Of a stretch of 64,000 nucleotides of DNA, positions 21,790 through 33,578 are shown piece after piece (within the stretch, counting starts at the first letter, position 1; each line of letters starts with the position of its first letter). A program made the position numbers and the translations under genes. The stretch covers positions 651,501-715,500 of the forward strand of contig JAHQRK010000013.1 in the NCBI GenBank assembly GCA_019828595.1, in the 5' to 3' direction. The notes beneath the pieces are model-generated. The model was given only the letters and a program-made list of their open reading frames with translations. It searched no databases and had not been told where the DNA came from. This DNA is from Aphanomyces cochlioides (taxonomy: Eukaryota > Oomycota > Saprolegniomycetes > Saprolegniales > Verrucalvaceae).

Positions 21790-23284
21790 TCTTTTTCCCA
21801 CTTTTTTTCTCCCTCCACTTTCCAACTTTTTCCATTCTCCCGCCTGCCATTTTAACGTCCGACCTGCCATGTTTACACCAATACCACGAGTCGTGGCCAC
21901 TTCTTTTCATCTTTAAAAACACATCAATTTCATAGACTGCACAAGCTCGCTCGTTGAGTTTGTGTGCATGCCTCTGTTTGGCTATGAACGGCCAGAGACT
22001 TGGCCATGCTTGTGTCTGCTGAAGACTAATGTCAAGCCGAGATGGCTGACGTGGGTAAGGCAAGAGAATGTTCGCTGTGGTGTTAGATAGCAGGGTTGTG
22101 CGGTATGAGAGTGGTGTGTAGGATATGGCTCTGCACTCATTAAACGGTTGAAAGACGGTGAAATACCCGACGAAGTGAAGAAATTACTGGTGGAAGACAT
22201 GGATTCAACGACTCCACTTGATGAAGCGTTGAAGCTCCCTCTTGATTCAAACCACATGCACGTTTTGGTTGTCGTTGGCGAGGAAAAACCAACAAAGAAG
22301 ATGAAGCCGAGCACCGTACCACGAGCGGAATGGTTTCCTTCCGATTTGATTAAAATTGACGCTGGGGAAATCGACGAGTATGACTGGTTGGCAATGCTGT
22401 ACAGTCAGACATATGAGAACATTGAGTTTGATGAAGAAGACGTGCAAATCAAGGACATGCACTACTTTGAGATGGAGTTTCCAGTCCTGATGGTCAATCC
22501 GGGAGCCACCAAAGTCTTTGTTCGACCGTGCTACGAAGAACTATTCAAACTGTTGATGGAAAACATTGACAAGCGTGTTTCAAACGTGGGGATCAAGGGA
22601 ACGTCTGGCGTTGGCAAGAGTTTCTTCTATGCTTATTGCGTGTTTCGTTTGACGCTTGAACCGATCGTTGGACGACTTTTGGTGATCAATTGTGCGGATC
22701 GCTTTTATGTTTTCGAAGACAATGCTTTTCGTTTTCTCTCATCAGACGACGAGATTGAGCTCTATCGATGCGACATGAATGTAATCCGTCTAATTGATGG
22801 ACAATCGACCAAGTTGTTGAGCTGGAGTGGTGTCTCCATTTTATTTTCATCGCCGGACTCTCCGGGCTACAAGCGCTTTTTGAGCCATAATTCTGTGGAG
22901 TATGTCATGCCGCCTTGGACGTATCAAGAACTGGAGATTTGTTGCCAGATTACCGATACAAGCGCCGAAGAAGCAGACGAGCGCTATGACGTATTTGGAG
23001 GAAATGCACGACTTGTGTTTTCAAAGACACCGCTCCCAGACATTGATGATATTTTTGGCAAATTGTCGATGAAGGACATTGTGCGGTTTATGACTTCAGC
23101 TGATATTCAAGACGAACGCAAATTTCCCTCCATCTTGCACATGTTTCCGAAACACGAACACCAACGACCCTACCGTGGAGTGCACTTGAGTTTTGCCACA
23201 AAGATGATTCGTCAGAAAGCATATAAAAGAACGCAAGTCACTTACCACAGCGATTTAATTAGCCTTTTGTCAAAGTACACGTAA

Positions 23285-24652
23285 AACATTGAAATGGCGA
23301 TCCACTTTTCTAATCTAGCGTCTTCTTGTTCAAACTACTGACTGGACTCGACTCAATATGTCGATGTTTCTTCTCATCTTTCCCCAAAATATGGACTGTC
23401 ACTTAAGGAGAGGGCTACCCAGCAGGACCTAGTCACGTTTTATTCAGTTGTCTGATGCCAGGCTTGTTTCAATTTGTTCTTACCACTCTCTAGTATGAAA
23501 AATTCTCGACTACCAGCTACATCCAAAGCATATTCATACAAGGCACACTCACCTCTTGTCCGTCAACACAACTCCGTCTTAGAGATCCACACTTCACCTC
23601 TCGGGGTCATTTCAATCCACTGACTTGACAGTCTAATGCAGGTATATTACGCCATCATCTCTATTTAGCATTGCCCGTGTCCTGCATGGAATACCCATGA
23701 AACAAGGTTCAATGGAGAAAGTACAGGAAATAATCAACAATCATTGGACATAACTTGTTACAACGGAAATTGATTGGTCCGTTGATTGGCCGCAGTCAGC
23801 AGGTTATCCAATGGAAATTGATTATTTTCTGCATTGGCCAATCATATTGAGCCCTGCAGATCAAGTCGTTAGTTGTTGTCTAAATGTACAGTACACAGTA
23901 ATCATCATCGCCACGCATTGAAAGTGGACTGCGTGTGAAGACAACCAGAGTTGTAGCATTGCAATGAGTACTGAAGTCGGATGGGGTGTGTAGTATGGAG
24001 GATTTTTTCAACGAATATGTCGTGGATATGATAGCCAGCAGAAAAAACCGCTTCCTGACTCGGGATTTTTCAGATGTTCAGTGCTACTTTGCTCATTGCT
24101 TGTAGTCTAGGCCGTGAAGACACATGCAAGACTTACAGTCAATAAATTGACGATTCAGTTTGGTCCAGAAGATGCTTGACGAACTGTCAAACATGAAAAT
24201 GTTTGACTTGTTGATGGTGATCGAGAATCAAGATATTCCCCTCAATGCTTGATTTGTTTCATGGCTATCAACGCCCAAACAACGAGTCCTCGAATTATTT
24301 GAGCGCAGCGCTACGGTAATTTTGAACGAACGCAGCGATGTGACCAGGAATAAATCGGTCGTCAAATATTCCAGATTTCGACAGGTATAAGTTTTGTTCT
24401 CAGGGTGCAAGTGCTCTTTCGTGCCGAACTTCAGCAAGAATATCTCAGCTCGGCGTCACACAAAATCACGAACTCGAACAAAGAAATCGCTGCTATACTG
24501 GGTTTGTTGATTGCAGAAATTATGGAGATATGCAAAGGGCACTTCTAACAGTTGCAGGCGGCTTGAGAATGTACGAGAAAAAGTGCTGCAATCTCCTAAC
24601 TGTCATTCATTTCTACAGAATTGTGAATTTCAATCAACGTTCGTTTTTAGAA
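23285..24652. other. CRN unit spacer (C to D); repeated at 25988-27355 and 28691-30058
   Basis: 1,368 bp non-coding spacer, the same as after copy B. It includes a CCAAT-rich stretch (about 23,740-23,850), the shared CRN upstream block (about 24,340-24,490) and the initiator-like TCATTCATTTC at 24,603-24,613. Confidence 0.6.
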
Positions 24653-25987
24653 ATGCTGCGAGTGAATTGCATCGTCGTGGGCAAAGGCAATCCATTCACC
24701 GTCGACGTGGATAGCCAGAAGACAGTCGACGATCTCAAGAATGCAATCATTGAAACCAGCTCGCAATGTCGCGACGCAACAGATCTGACACTGTATCGAG
24801 CTTTCAAGGGCAAAAAGCATTTGAAATTAGACTCTGCACTCATTAAACGGTTGAAAGACGGTGAAATACCCGACGAAGTGAAGAAATTACTGGTGGAAGA
24901 CATGGATTCAACGACTCCACTTGATGAAGCGTTGAAGCTCCCTCTTGATTCAAACCACATGCACGTTTTGGTTGTCGTTGGCGAGGAAAAACCAACAAAG
25001 AAGATGAAGCCGAGCACCGTACCACGAGCGGAATGGTTTCCTTCCGATTTGATTAAAATTGACGCTGGGGAAATCGACGAGTATGACTGGTTGGCAATGC
25101 TGTACAGTCAGACATATGAGAACATTGAGTTTGATGAAGAAGACGTGCAAATCAAGGACATGCACTACTTTGAGATGGAGTTTCCAGTCCTGATGGTCAA
25201 TCCGGGAGCCACCAAAGTCTTTGTTCGACCGTGCTACGAAGAACTATTCAAACTGTTGATGGAAAACATTGACAAGCGTGTTTCAAACGTGGGGATCAAG
25301 GGAACGTCTGGCGTTGGCAAGAGTTTCTTCTATGCTTATTGCGTGTTTCGTTTGACGCTTGAACCGATCGTTGGACGACTTTTGGTGATCAATTGTGCGG
25401 ATCGCTTTTATGTTTTCGAAGACAATGCTTTTCGTTTTCTCTCATCAGACGACGAGATTGAGCTCTATCGATGCGACATGAATGTAATCCGTCTAATTGA
25501 TGGACAATCGACCAAGTTGTTGAGCTGGAGTGGTGTCTCCATTTTATTTTCATCGCCGGACTCTCCGGGCTACAAGCGCTTTTTGAGCCATAATTCTGTG
25601 GAGTATGTCATGCCGCCTTGGACGTATCAAGAACTGGAGATTTGTTGCCAGATTACCGATACAAGCGCCGAAGAAGCAGACGAGCGCTATGACGTATTTG
25701 GAGGAAATGCACGACTTGTGTTTTCAAAGACACCGCTCCCAGACATTGATGATATTTTTGGCAAATTGTCGATGAAGGACATTGTGCGGTTTATGACTTC
25801 AGCTGATATTCAAGACGAACGCAAATTTCCCTCCATCTTGCACATGTTTCCGAAACACGAACACCAACGACCCTACCGTGGAGTGCACTTGAGTTTTGCC
25901 ACAAAGATGATTCGTCAGAAAGCATATAAAAGAACGCAAGTCACTTACCACAGCGATTTAATTAGCCTTTTGTCAAAGTACACGTAA
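24653..25987 (+). CDS. Crinkler (CRN) effector-like protein with P-loop NTPase domain, copy D
   Basis: Intact 444 aa. Residues 1-110 are the CRN header: a ubiquitin-like fold starting MLRVNCIVVG, an LYRA element at 48-51 in the LFLAK position, and the HVLVVV junction at 104-109 where CRN modules typically recombine. Residues 125-444 are an NTPase module with Walker A GTSGVGKS (217-224), a hydrophobic strand ending in Asp (LIDG, 281-284) as Walker B candidate, then SSPDSP and MPPWTYQEL (about 300-328) typical of Crinkler/RHS-type proteins. No classical signal peptide, as often in CRNs. A longer open frame from 24530 is rejected because an initiator-like motif lies inside it at 24,603. CRNs act inside host cells; the target of this class is not deducible here. 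D and E should be the expressed tandem copies. Confidence 0.88.
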   Translation: MLRVNCIVVGKGNPFTVDVDSQKTVDDLKNAIIETSSQCRDATDLTLYRAFKGKKHLKLDSALIKRLKDGEIPDEVKKLLVEDMDSTTPLDEALKLPLDSNHMHVLVVVGEEKPTKKMKPSTVPRAEWFPSDLIKIDAGEIDEYDWLAMLYSQTYENIEFDEEDVQIKDMHYFEMEFPVLMVNPGATKVFVRPCYEELFKLLMENIDKRVSNVGIKGTSGVGKSFFYAYCVFRLTLEPIVGRLLVINCADRFYVFEDNAFRFLSSDDEIELYRCDMNVIRLIDGQSTKLLSWSGVSILFSSPDSPGYKRFLSHNSVEYVMPPWTYQELEICCQITDTSAEEADERYDVFGGNARLVFSKTPLPDIDDIFGKLSMKDIVRFMTSADIQDERKFPSILHMFPKHEHQRPYRGVHLSFATKMIRQKAYKRTQVTYHSDLISLLSKYT

Positions 25988-27355
25988 AACATTGAAATGG
26001 CGATCCACTTTTCTAATCTAGCGTCTTCTTGTTCAAACTACTGACTGGACTCGACTCAATATGTCGATGTTTCTTCTCATCTTTCCCCAAAATATGGACT
26101 GTCACTTAAGGAGAGGGCTACCCAGCAGGACCTAGTCACGTTTTATTCAGTTGTCTGATGCCAGGCTTGTTTCAATTTGTTCTTACCACTCTCTAGTATG
26201 AAAAATTCTCGACTACCAGCTACATCCAAAGCATATTCATACAAGGCACACTCACCTCTTGTCCGTCAACACAACTCCGTCTTAGAGATCCACACTTCAC
26301 CTCTCGGGGTCATTTCAATCCACTGACTTGACAGTCTAATGCAGGTATATTACGCCATCATCTCTATTTAGCATTGCCCGTGTCCTGCATGGAATACCCA
26401 TGAAACAAGGTTCAATGGAGAAAGTACAGGAAATAATCAACAATCATTGGACATAACTTGTTACAACGGAAATTGATTGGTCCGTTGATTGGCCGCAGTC
26501 AGCAGGTTATCCAATGGAAATTGATTATTTTCTGCATTGGCCAATCATATTGAGCCCTGCAGATCAAGTCGTTAGTTGTTGTCTAAATGTACAGTACACA
26601 GTAATCATCATCGCCACGCATTGAAAGTGGACTGCGTGTGAAGACAACCAGAGTTGTAGCATTGCAATGAGTACTGAAGTCGGATGGGGTGTGTAGTATG
26701 GAGGATTTTTTCAACGAATATGTCGTGGATATGATAGCCAGCAGAAAAAACCGCTTCCTGACTCGGGATTTTTCAGATGTTCAGTGCTACTTTGCTCATT
26801 GCTTGTAGTCTAGGCCGTGAAGACACATGCAAGACTTACAGTCAATAAATTGACGATTCAGTTTGGTCCAGAAGATGCTTGACGAACTGTCAAACATGAA
26901 AATGTTTGACTTGTTGATGGTGATCGAGAATCAAGATATTCCCCTCAATGCTTGATTTGTTTCATGGCTATCAACGCCCAAACAACGAGTCCTCGAATTA
27001 TTTGAGCGCAGCGCTACGGTAATTTTGAACGAACGCAGCGATGTGACCAGGAATAAATCGGTCGTCAAATATTCCAGATTTCGACAGGTATAAGTTTTGT
27101 TCTCAGGGTGCAAGTGCTCTTTCGTGCCGAACTTCAGCAAGAATATCTCAGCTCGGCGTCACACAAAATCACGAACTCGAACAAAGAAATCGCTGCTATA
27201 CTGGGTTTGTTGATTGCAGAAATTATGGAGATATGCAAAGGGCACTTCTAACAGTTGCAGGCGGCTTGAGAATGTACGAGAAAAAGTGCTGCAATCTCCT
27301 AACTGTCATTCATTTCTACAGAATTGTGAATTTCAATCAACGTTCGTTTTTAGAA

Positions 27356-28690
27356 ATGCTGCGAGTGAATTGCATCGTCGTGGGCAAAGGCAATCCATTC
27401 ACCGTCGACGTGGATAGCCAGAAGACAGTCGACGATCTCAAGAATGCAATCATTGAAACCAGCTCGCAATGTCGCGACGCAACAGATCTGACACTGTATC
27501 GAGCTTTCAAGGGCAAAAAGCATTTGAAATTAGACTCTGCACTCATTAAACGGTTGAAAGACGGTGAAATACCCGACGAAGTGAAGAAATTACTGGTGGA
27601 AGACATGGATTCAACGACTCCACTTGATGAAGCGTTGAAGCTCCCTCTTGATTCAAACCACATGCACGTTTTGGTTGTCGTTGGCGAGGAAAAACCAACA
27701 AAGAAGATGAAGCCGAGCACCGTACCACGAGCGGAATGGTTTCCTTCCGATTTGATTAAAATTGACGCTGGGGAAATCGACGAGTATGACTGGTTGGCAA
27801 TGCTGTACAGTCAGACATATGAGAACATTGAGTTTGATGAAGAAGACGTGCAAATCAAGGACATGCACTACTTTGAGATGGAGTTTCCAGTCCTGATGGT
27901 CAATCCGGGAGCCACCAAAGTCTTTGTTCGACCGTGCTACGAAGAACTATTCAAACTGTTGATGGAAAACATTGACAAGCGTGTTTCAAACGTGGGGATC
28001 AAGGGAACGTCTGGCGTTGGCAAGAGTTTCTTCTATGCTTATTGCGTGTTTCGTTTGACGCTTGAACCGATCGTTGGACGACTTTTGGTGATCAATTGTG
28101 CGGATCGCTTTTATGTTTTCGAAGACAATGCTTTTCGTTTTCTCTCATCAGACGACGAGATTGAGCTCTATCGATGCGACATGAATGTAATCCGTCTAAT
28201 TGATGGACAATCGACCAAGTTGTTGAGCTGGAGTGGTGTCTCCATTTTATTTTCATCGCCGGACTCTCCGGGCTACAAGCGCTTTTTGAGCCATAATTCT
28301 GTGGAGTATGTCATGCCGCCTTGGACGTATCAAGAACTGGAGATTTGTTGCCAGATTACCGATACAAGCGCCGAAGAAGCAGACGAGCGCTATGACGTAT
28401 TTGGAGGAAATGCACGACTTGTGTTTTCAAAGACACCGCTCCCAGACATTGATGATATTTTTGGCAAATTGTCGATGAAGGACATTGTGCGGTTTATGAC
28501 TTCAGCTGATATTCAAGACGAACGCAAATTTCCCTCCATCTTGCACATGTTTCCGAAACACGAACACCAACGACCCTACCGTGGAGTGCACTTGAGTTTT
28601 GCCACAAAGATGATTCGTCAGAAAGCATATAAAAGAACGCAAGTCACTTACCACAGCGATTTAATTAGCCTTTTGTCAAAGTACACGTAA
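27356..28690 (+). CDS. Crinkler (CRN) effector-like protein, copy E
   Basis: Intact 444 aa with the same translation as copy D and an apparently identical spacer on both sides. Header, HVLVVV junction, Walker A and C-terminal motifs are at the same residues. Lies 2,703 bp after D. Identity at third codon positions and in non-coding DNA indicates very recent duplication or gene conversion, or possibly collapse/expansion error in the assembly. If real, the two copies double the dose of one effector rather than diversify it. Confidence 0.88.
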   Translation: MLRVNCIVVGKGNPFTVDVDSQKTVDDLKNAIIETSSQCRDATDLTLYRAFKGKKHLKLDSALIKRLKDGEIPDEVKKLLVEDMDSTTPLDEALKLPLDSNHMHVLVVVGEEKPTKKMKPSTVPRAEWFPSDLIKIDAGEIDEYDWLAMLYSQTYENIEFDEEDVQIKDMHYFEMEFPVLMVNPGATKVFVRPCYEELFKLLMENIDKRVSNVGIKGTSGVGKSFFYAYCVFRLTLEPIVGRLLVINCADRFYVFEDNAFRFLSSDDEIELYRCDMNVIRLIDGQSTKLLSWSGVSILFSSPDSPGYKRFLSHNSVEYVMPPWTYQELEICCQITDTSAEEADERYDVFGGNARLVFSKTPLPDIDDIFGKLSMKDIVRFMTSADIQDERKFPSILHMFPKHEHQRPYRGVHLSFATKMIRQKAYKRTQVTYHSDLISLLSKYT

Positions 28691-30058
28691 AACATTGAAA
28701 TGGCGATCCACTTTTCTAATCTAGCGTCTTCTTGTTCAAACTACTGACTGGACTCGACTCAATATGTCGATGTTTCTTCTCATCTTTCCCCAAAATATGG
28801 ACTGTCACTTAAGGAGAGGGCTACCCAGCAGGACCTAGTCACGTTTTATTCAGTTGTCTGATGCCAGGCTTGTTTCAATTTGTTCTTACCACTCTCTAGT
28901 ATGAAAAATTCTCGACTACCAGCTACATCCAAAGCATATTCATACAAGGCACACTCACCTCTTGTCCGTCAACACAACTCCGTCTTAGAGATCCACACTT
29001 CACCTCTCGGGGTCATTTCAATCCACTGACTTGACAGTCTAATGCAGGTATATTACGCCATCATCTCTATTTAGCATTGCCCGTGTCCTGCATGGAATAC
29101 CCATGAAACAAGGTTCAATGGAGAAAGTACAGGAAATAATCAACAATCATTGGACATAACTTGTTACAACGGAAATTGATTGGTCCGTTGATTGGCCGCA
29201 GTCAGCAGGTTATCCAATGGAAATTGATTATTTTCTGCATTGGCCAATCATATTGAGCCCTGCAGATCAAGTCGTTAGTTGTTGTCTAAATGTACAGTAC
29301 ACAGTAATCATCATCGCCACGCATTGAAAGTGGACTGCGTGTGAAGACAACCAGAGTTGTAGCATTGCAATGAGTACTGAAGTCGGATGGGGTGTGTAGT
29401 ATGGAGGATTTTTTCAACGAATATGTCGTGGATATGATAGCCAGCAGAAAAAACCGCTTCCTGACTCGGGATTTTTCAGATGTTCAGTGCTACTTTGCTC
29501 ATTGCTTGTAGTCTAGGCCGTGAAGACACATGCAAGACTTACAGTCAATAAATTGACGATTCAGTTTGGTCCAGAAGATGCTTGACGAACTGTCAAACAT
29601 GAAAATGTTTGACTTGTTGATGGTGATCGAGAATCAAGATATTCCCCTCAATGCTTGATTTGTTTCATGGCTATCAACGCCCAAACAACGAGTCCTCGAA
29701 TTATTTGAGCGCAGCGCTACGGTAATTTTGAACGAACGCAGCGATGTGACCAGGAATAAATCGGTCGTCAAATATTCCAGATTTCGACAGGTATAAGTTT
29801 TGTTCTCAGGGTGCAAGTGCTCTTTCGTGCCGAACTTCAGCAAGAATATCTCAGCTCGGCGTCACACAAAATCACGAACTCGAACAAAGAAATCGCTGCT
29901 ATACTGGGTTTGTTGATTGCAGAAATTATGGAGATATGCAAAGGGCACTTCTAACAGTTGCAGGCGGCTTGAGAATGTACGAGAAAAAGTGCTGCAATCT
30001 CCTAACTGTCATTCATTTCTACAGAATTGTGAATTTCAATCAACGTTCGTTTTTAGAA

Positions 30059-31364
30059 ATGCTGCGAGTGAATTGCATCGTCGTGGGCAAAGGCAATCCA
30101 TTCACCGTCGACGTGGATAGCCAGAAGACAGTCGACGATCTCAAGAATGCAATCATTGAAACCAGCTCGCAATGTCGCGACGCAACAGATCTGACACTGT
30201 ATCGAGCTTTCAAGGGCAAAAAGCATTTGAAATTAGACTCTGCACTCATTAAACGGTTGAAAGACGGTGAAATACCCGACGAAGTGAAGAAATTACTGGT
30301 GGAAGACATGGATTCAACGACTCCACTTGATGAAGCGTTGAAGCTCCCTCTTGATTCAAACCACATGCACGTTTTGGTTGTCGTTGGCGAGGAAAAACCA
30401 ACAAAGAAGATGAAGCCGAGCACCGTACCACGAGCGGAATGGTTTCCTTCCGATTTGATTAAAATTGACGCTGGGGAAATCGACGAGTATGACTGGTTGG
30501 CAATGCTGTACAGTCAGACATATGAGAACATTGAGTTTGATGAAGAAGACGTGCAAATCAAGGACATGCACTACTTTGAGATGGAGTTTCCAGTCCTGAT
30601 GGTCAATCCGGGAGCCACCAAAGTCTTTGTTCGACCGTGCTACGAAGAACTATTCAAACTGTTGATGGAAAACATTGACAAGCGTGTTTCAAACGTGGGG
30701 ATCAAGGGAACGTCTGGCGTTGGCAAGAGTTTCTTCTATGCTTATTGCGTGTTTCGTTTGACGCTTGAACCGATCGTTGGACGACTTTTGGTGATCAATT
30801 GTGCGGATCGCTTTTATGTTTTCGAAGACAATGCTTTTCGTTTTCTCTCATCAGACGACGAGATTGAGCTCTATCGATGCGACATGAATGTAATCCGTCT
30901 AATTGATGGACAATCGACCAAGTTGTTGAGCTGGAGTGGTGTCTCCATTTTGTTTTCATCGCCGGACTCTCCGGGCTACAAGCAGTTTATGAACCGCAAC
31001 GCTGTCGAGTATGTCATGCCGCCTTGGACGCCAAATTACCGATACAAGCGCCGAAGAAGCGGACGAGCACTACGACGTATTTGGAGGAAGGGCAAGTGTG
31101 GTGTTTTCGAAAACACCACTTCCAGATATTGATGATGTAGTTGGCGCTTTGTCGATGATGGACACGATGAGCATGCTGACTGCCTTCAATATGAACGATG
31201 AAAGCAAGTTCCCTTCCGTGTTGCACATGTTTCCGAAACATGAGCACAATCGCCCCTACCGTGGGGTCGTTTTGACGTTTGCTTCGAGTGCTATCGCCCA
31301 GAAGACGTTTGACAAAATGCAAGCCAGTTGCCACGGCAATTTAATGAGCATCTTATTCAAGTAA
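30059..31364 (+). pseudogene. Crinkler copy F, chimeric 3' end with a frameshifting deletion
   Basis: Identical to copy D up to about 30,950, then switches to a diverged CRN lineage (KQFMNRNAVEY in place of KRFLSHNSVEY). A 23 bp deletion relative to D just after the PPWT motif (about 31,028) shifts the frame, which stops at 31132. The remaining C-terminal sequence is present in another frame up to a stop at 31364. Its ending (KTFDKMQASCHGN) and the DNA downstream resemble copy A and its flank, not D. The product would keep header and P-loop but lose the last 80 or so residues. Confidence 0.82.
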
Positions 31365-33575
31365 GAGATTGAAATTGGCCAGGCTTTCGTGCTGTGCAGA
31401 GATTGCAGCAAAATACTCTTTCCACTTAATCCCATATAATCTAGCGTCTACTTATGAAGATGAATGGAACGTTTTACTGGGGTCGACTTTAGATCGTTGT
31501 CGACGTCTTTCACTAAAACATGTTACTCTCGTATAAGAAATGCATGCCATGAGGAATACTCGTCTCGTCAACACATTAATGGGGAAGTGGACCTCTCAGC
31601 CAATAGATTTAACACGTGCAACCAAAATGGAGAGTGCGATCAATGAACCGGTCATGACGACAGCTCGTCACCAAGGGACGCGCCTCTCAGGATTGATCTT
31701 GTCGTCATGCAGGCTAGATTCAAGGTTGAGCTCATACCGGTGGGGATTCTCAAAGGTGTTGGCTGAATGCAAATAGCTCCCAAGTTAACCAATGCCACGA
31801 TGTTGGAGCTACATGACACTTCTGTGAAGGAGAAAAATCCTGTGAAACTTGGGACATTTGGTAACCCTACAACCCTTAAGCCGCTCGACCCGTCGCGTCA
31901 GCCCGTTCATGTCACTCACGTTGAAGATTCCAGACGACCTGGCAGCGTCGGAACGATCGAAACCAGGAAAGAACCACAACGTTACGAAGAGGCGAGTTAC
32001 AGCGGCATCCAAACCAGCCCAACTGGCTCGCAAAACGGCAGCTAATAGCTACTGTCACCAATGATACAAGAAGCAACGGCAGAGCCAGTCGACAACGAAG
32101 AGTGAGTAAGAGCAGTCGCAAGTGTAAAGAACGACAAGGAGGTGCATTCACGGTGTCACGACGTGTAAAGAAACTAGATTAGCTTTCCATTAGGATTAAA
32201 TCGAATAATAGACTTCCTCTTTTGCGGTGTGTGAGCCACTGAGTTCATCTGCTCTCTTGTTGTGAAGTATCAGCGTCAAGAAGATTGTTGGAGCGGCTGC
32301 GTGTATCGTCAGCGCCCGTGTCATGTTGTTGGTTGACCGAGTTTCATTCGCGGCGACCTCCTGCTTTCTCCCGGATTGTCCGAGTTTCATTCACGGCGAT
32401 CTTTGGTTTCCCCTGCCTTGCTGTCAACTGCGACACACCTTTTGTCAGAGTGTCTCTGAATCCTTCTCTGAAACTGACTTTTTCTGATTCCAGTGGATAA
32501 TTTCAGGGAAAACACCTCCAGCAGTCTTTGGTTTTGACTCTGAAACTGATTCTCAGGACAACGTGACACTGAGTTTCGAGCACCGCCACTGAGTTTTGGG
32601 CCAAAAGTCAGGGTTTTGGGACCAACACTCAGAGGCACTGACTTTAGACTCATATTCAGATTTATTATGGTATACAAAATACTAGATATTCACGTTTTAT
32701 TGGCATGGATGGACGGCAAAGAGAGCGCACTATGCCGTCACTCTCTTGATGACCTAGTTTTATAACATTACGCATATCTTCATCATCTCCTGACTCTTCA
32801 TGGCGCAGGACGCAAGAACCCTCGGCAACTTGGAGCGCCAGCCAGCTGCTGGCTCTGTTCTGGCTACATTACAGGTGAACATGGCATTGCATAAATTAAT
32901 ATAGTATTTAAAATTAGAGGTTTCTGAGCTTTAAATTCCGAGACTGTTGTGAAAATATCGACACTGAAACTCAAACTCAGTTTTCTGTGCAACTCTTGCC
33001 CCTGGATCTCAGGTAAAATTCAGATTCTGTAGCGCTGCTCATAATTCTAAAGGTTTCACATTTGGATGAAGCTCGACGCGATTCAATCACATTAACCATT
33101 GTACTAGCCCTGTCAATTCATATCTCAAAATTCCAGTTTTGAGATGTTTCGAAAATGTTTCAATTAATTGACGCTCAAATTATTTAAGGTTCACGCAACT
33201 CATATTGCCCTCGATCATGAACATTAAATAGTGTAATTTCATACGCTTTAAATGTTTGAAAACATGTTCGAAACATTCCATTTCTTTTTCACTTGAATTT
33301 GTATGCGTCAATTGTTGCGTCAATTTGCTTGCGTCAAAATTTTTTACGCACAACTCCAGTTTGTATTAAAACCACAATACATTACAATATTTATTTAAAG
33401 AGTACAGTGTCTATGGACATGCACAATATTGTCTAATACTACAGTAGTATGTGCGAACTGGTCGCGGCCAATTAGAGTCACTGACCAGTTTGTGATTTGA
33501 TCAGATCCACTCGTTGAAATAGCGAGTCCTCAAATGACACGAGGCGCTCCGTAGTTTTCATCGAGCGCGGTAATT
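31365..33575. other. Intergenic, 2.2 kb
   Basis: 31,365-31,790 is the 3' flank of the A/F CRN lineage. A 92-codon frame at 31,767-32,045 has no recognisable family. 32,450-32,660 and 32,930-33,020 contain repeated CTGA/GACTTT-rich words without coding sense. 33,400-33,540 resembles 38,880-38,960, a second copy of a CRN-flank sequence. No gene supported. Confidence 0.4.
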
Positions 33576-33578
33576 TAA

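Larger units (their letters stand above)
19681..22128. repeat. Tandem array of a 515 bp unit carrying initiator tRNA-Met genes
   Basis: About 4.75 units of 514-516 bp (phase points at 19681, 20196, 20711, 21225, 21741), nearly identical. The array starts in the middle of a tRNA gene and ends mid-unit, so its borders do not coincide with unit borders. It is flanked by CTCTG on both sides (19676-19680 and 22129-22133). Between tRNA genes the unit holds a TG-rich tract (GTGTGTGTGAGGGG-like) and no coding region; long minus-strand frames across it are chance. Confidence 0.93.
19497..23284 (+). pseudogene. Crinkler copy C, split by a tRNA gene array
   Basis: The CRN frame from 19497 is identical to copy D for 61 codons, then at 19680 runs into foreign sequence and stops within four codons. 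CRN sequence resumes at 22129 (with CTCTG repeated) and is intact to the stop at 23284. Removing 19681-22128 and one copy of CTCTG gives exactly the 2,703 bp unit length, so nothing of the CRN gene was lost. As it stands no full CRN can be made unless the 2.4 kb is spliced out, for which I see no GT..AG borders at the junctions. A downstream ATG at 22148 could start an isolated NTPase part. Confidence 0.9.
16794..31364 (+). repeat. Head-to-tail Crinkler tandem array, period 2,703 bp
   Basis: Five CRN copies (B-F) in the same orientation. Starts at 24653, 27356 and 30059 and stops at 23284, 25987 and 28690 are spaced exactly 2,703 bp. The B-to-C and C-to-D spacings differ only by the tRNA array and a single base in the spacer (18,543). 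Each unit is a 1,335 bp CRN gene plus about 1,368 bp of spacer. Units D and E appear base-identical, indicating very recent amplification or homogenisation. Confidence 0.92.

Noticed and set aside
19689..21818. Long minus-strand frames of up to 221 codons in the tRNA array
   Set aside because: They repeat with the 515 bp unit, cross tRNA genes and unit borders in different phases, and have no domain.
19681..22128. CRISPR-like or minisatellite interpretation of the 515 bp repeats
   Set aside because: Units are long, without spacers, contain full tRNA genes with Pol III boxes, and the genome is eukaryotic.
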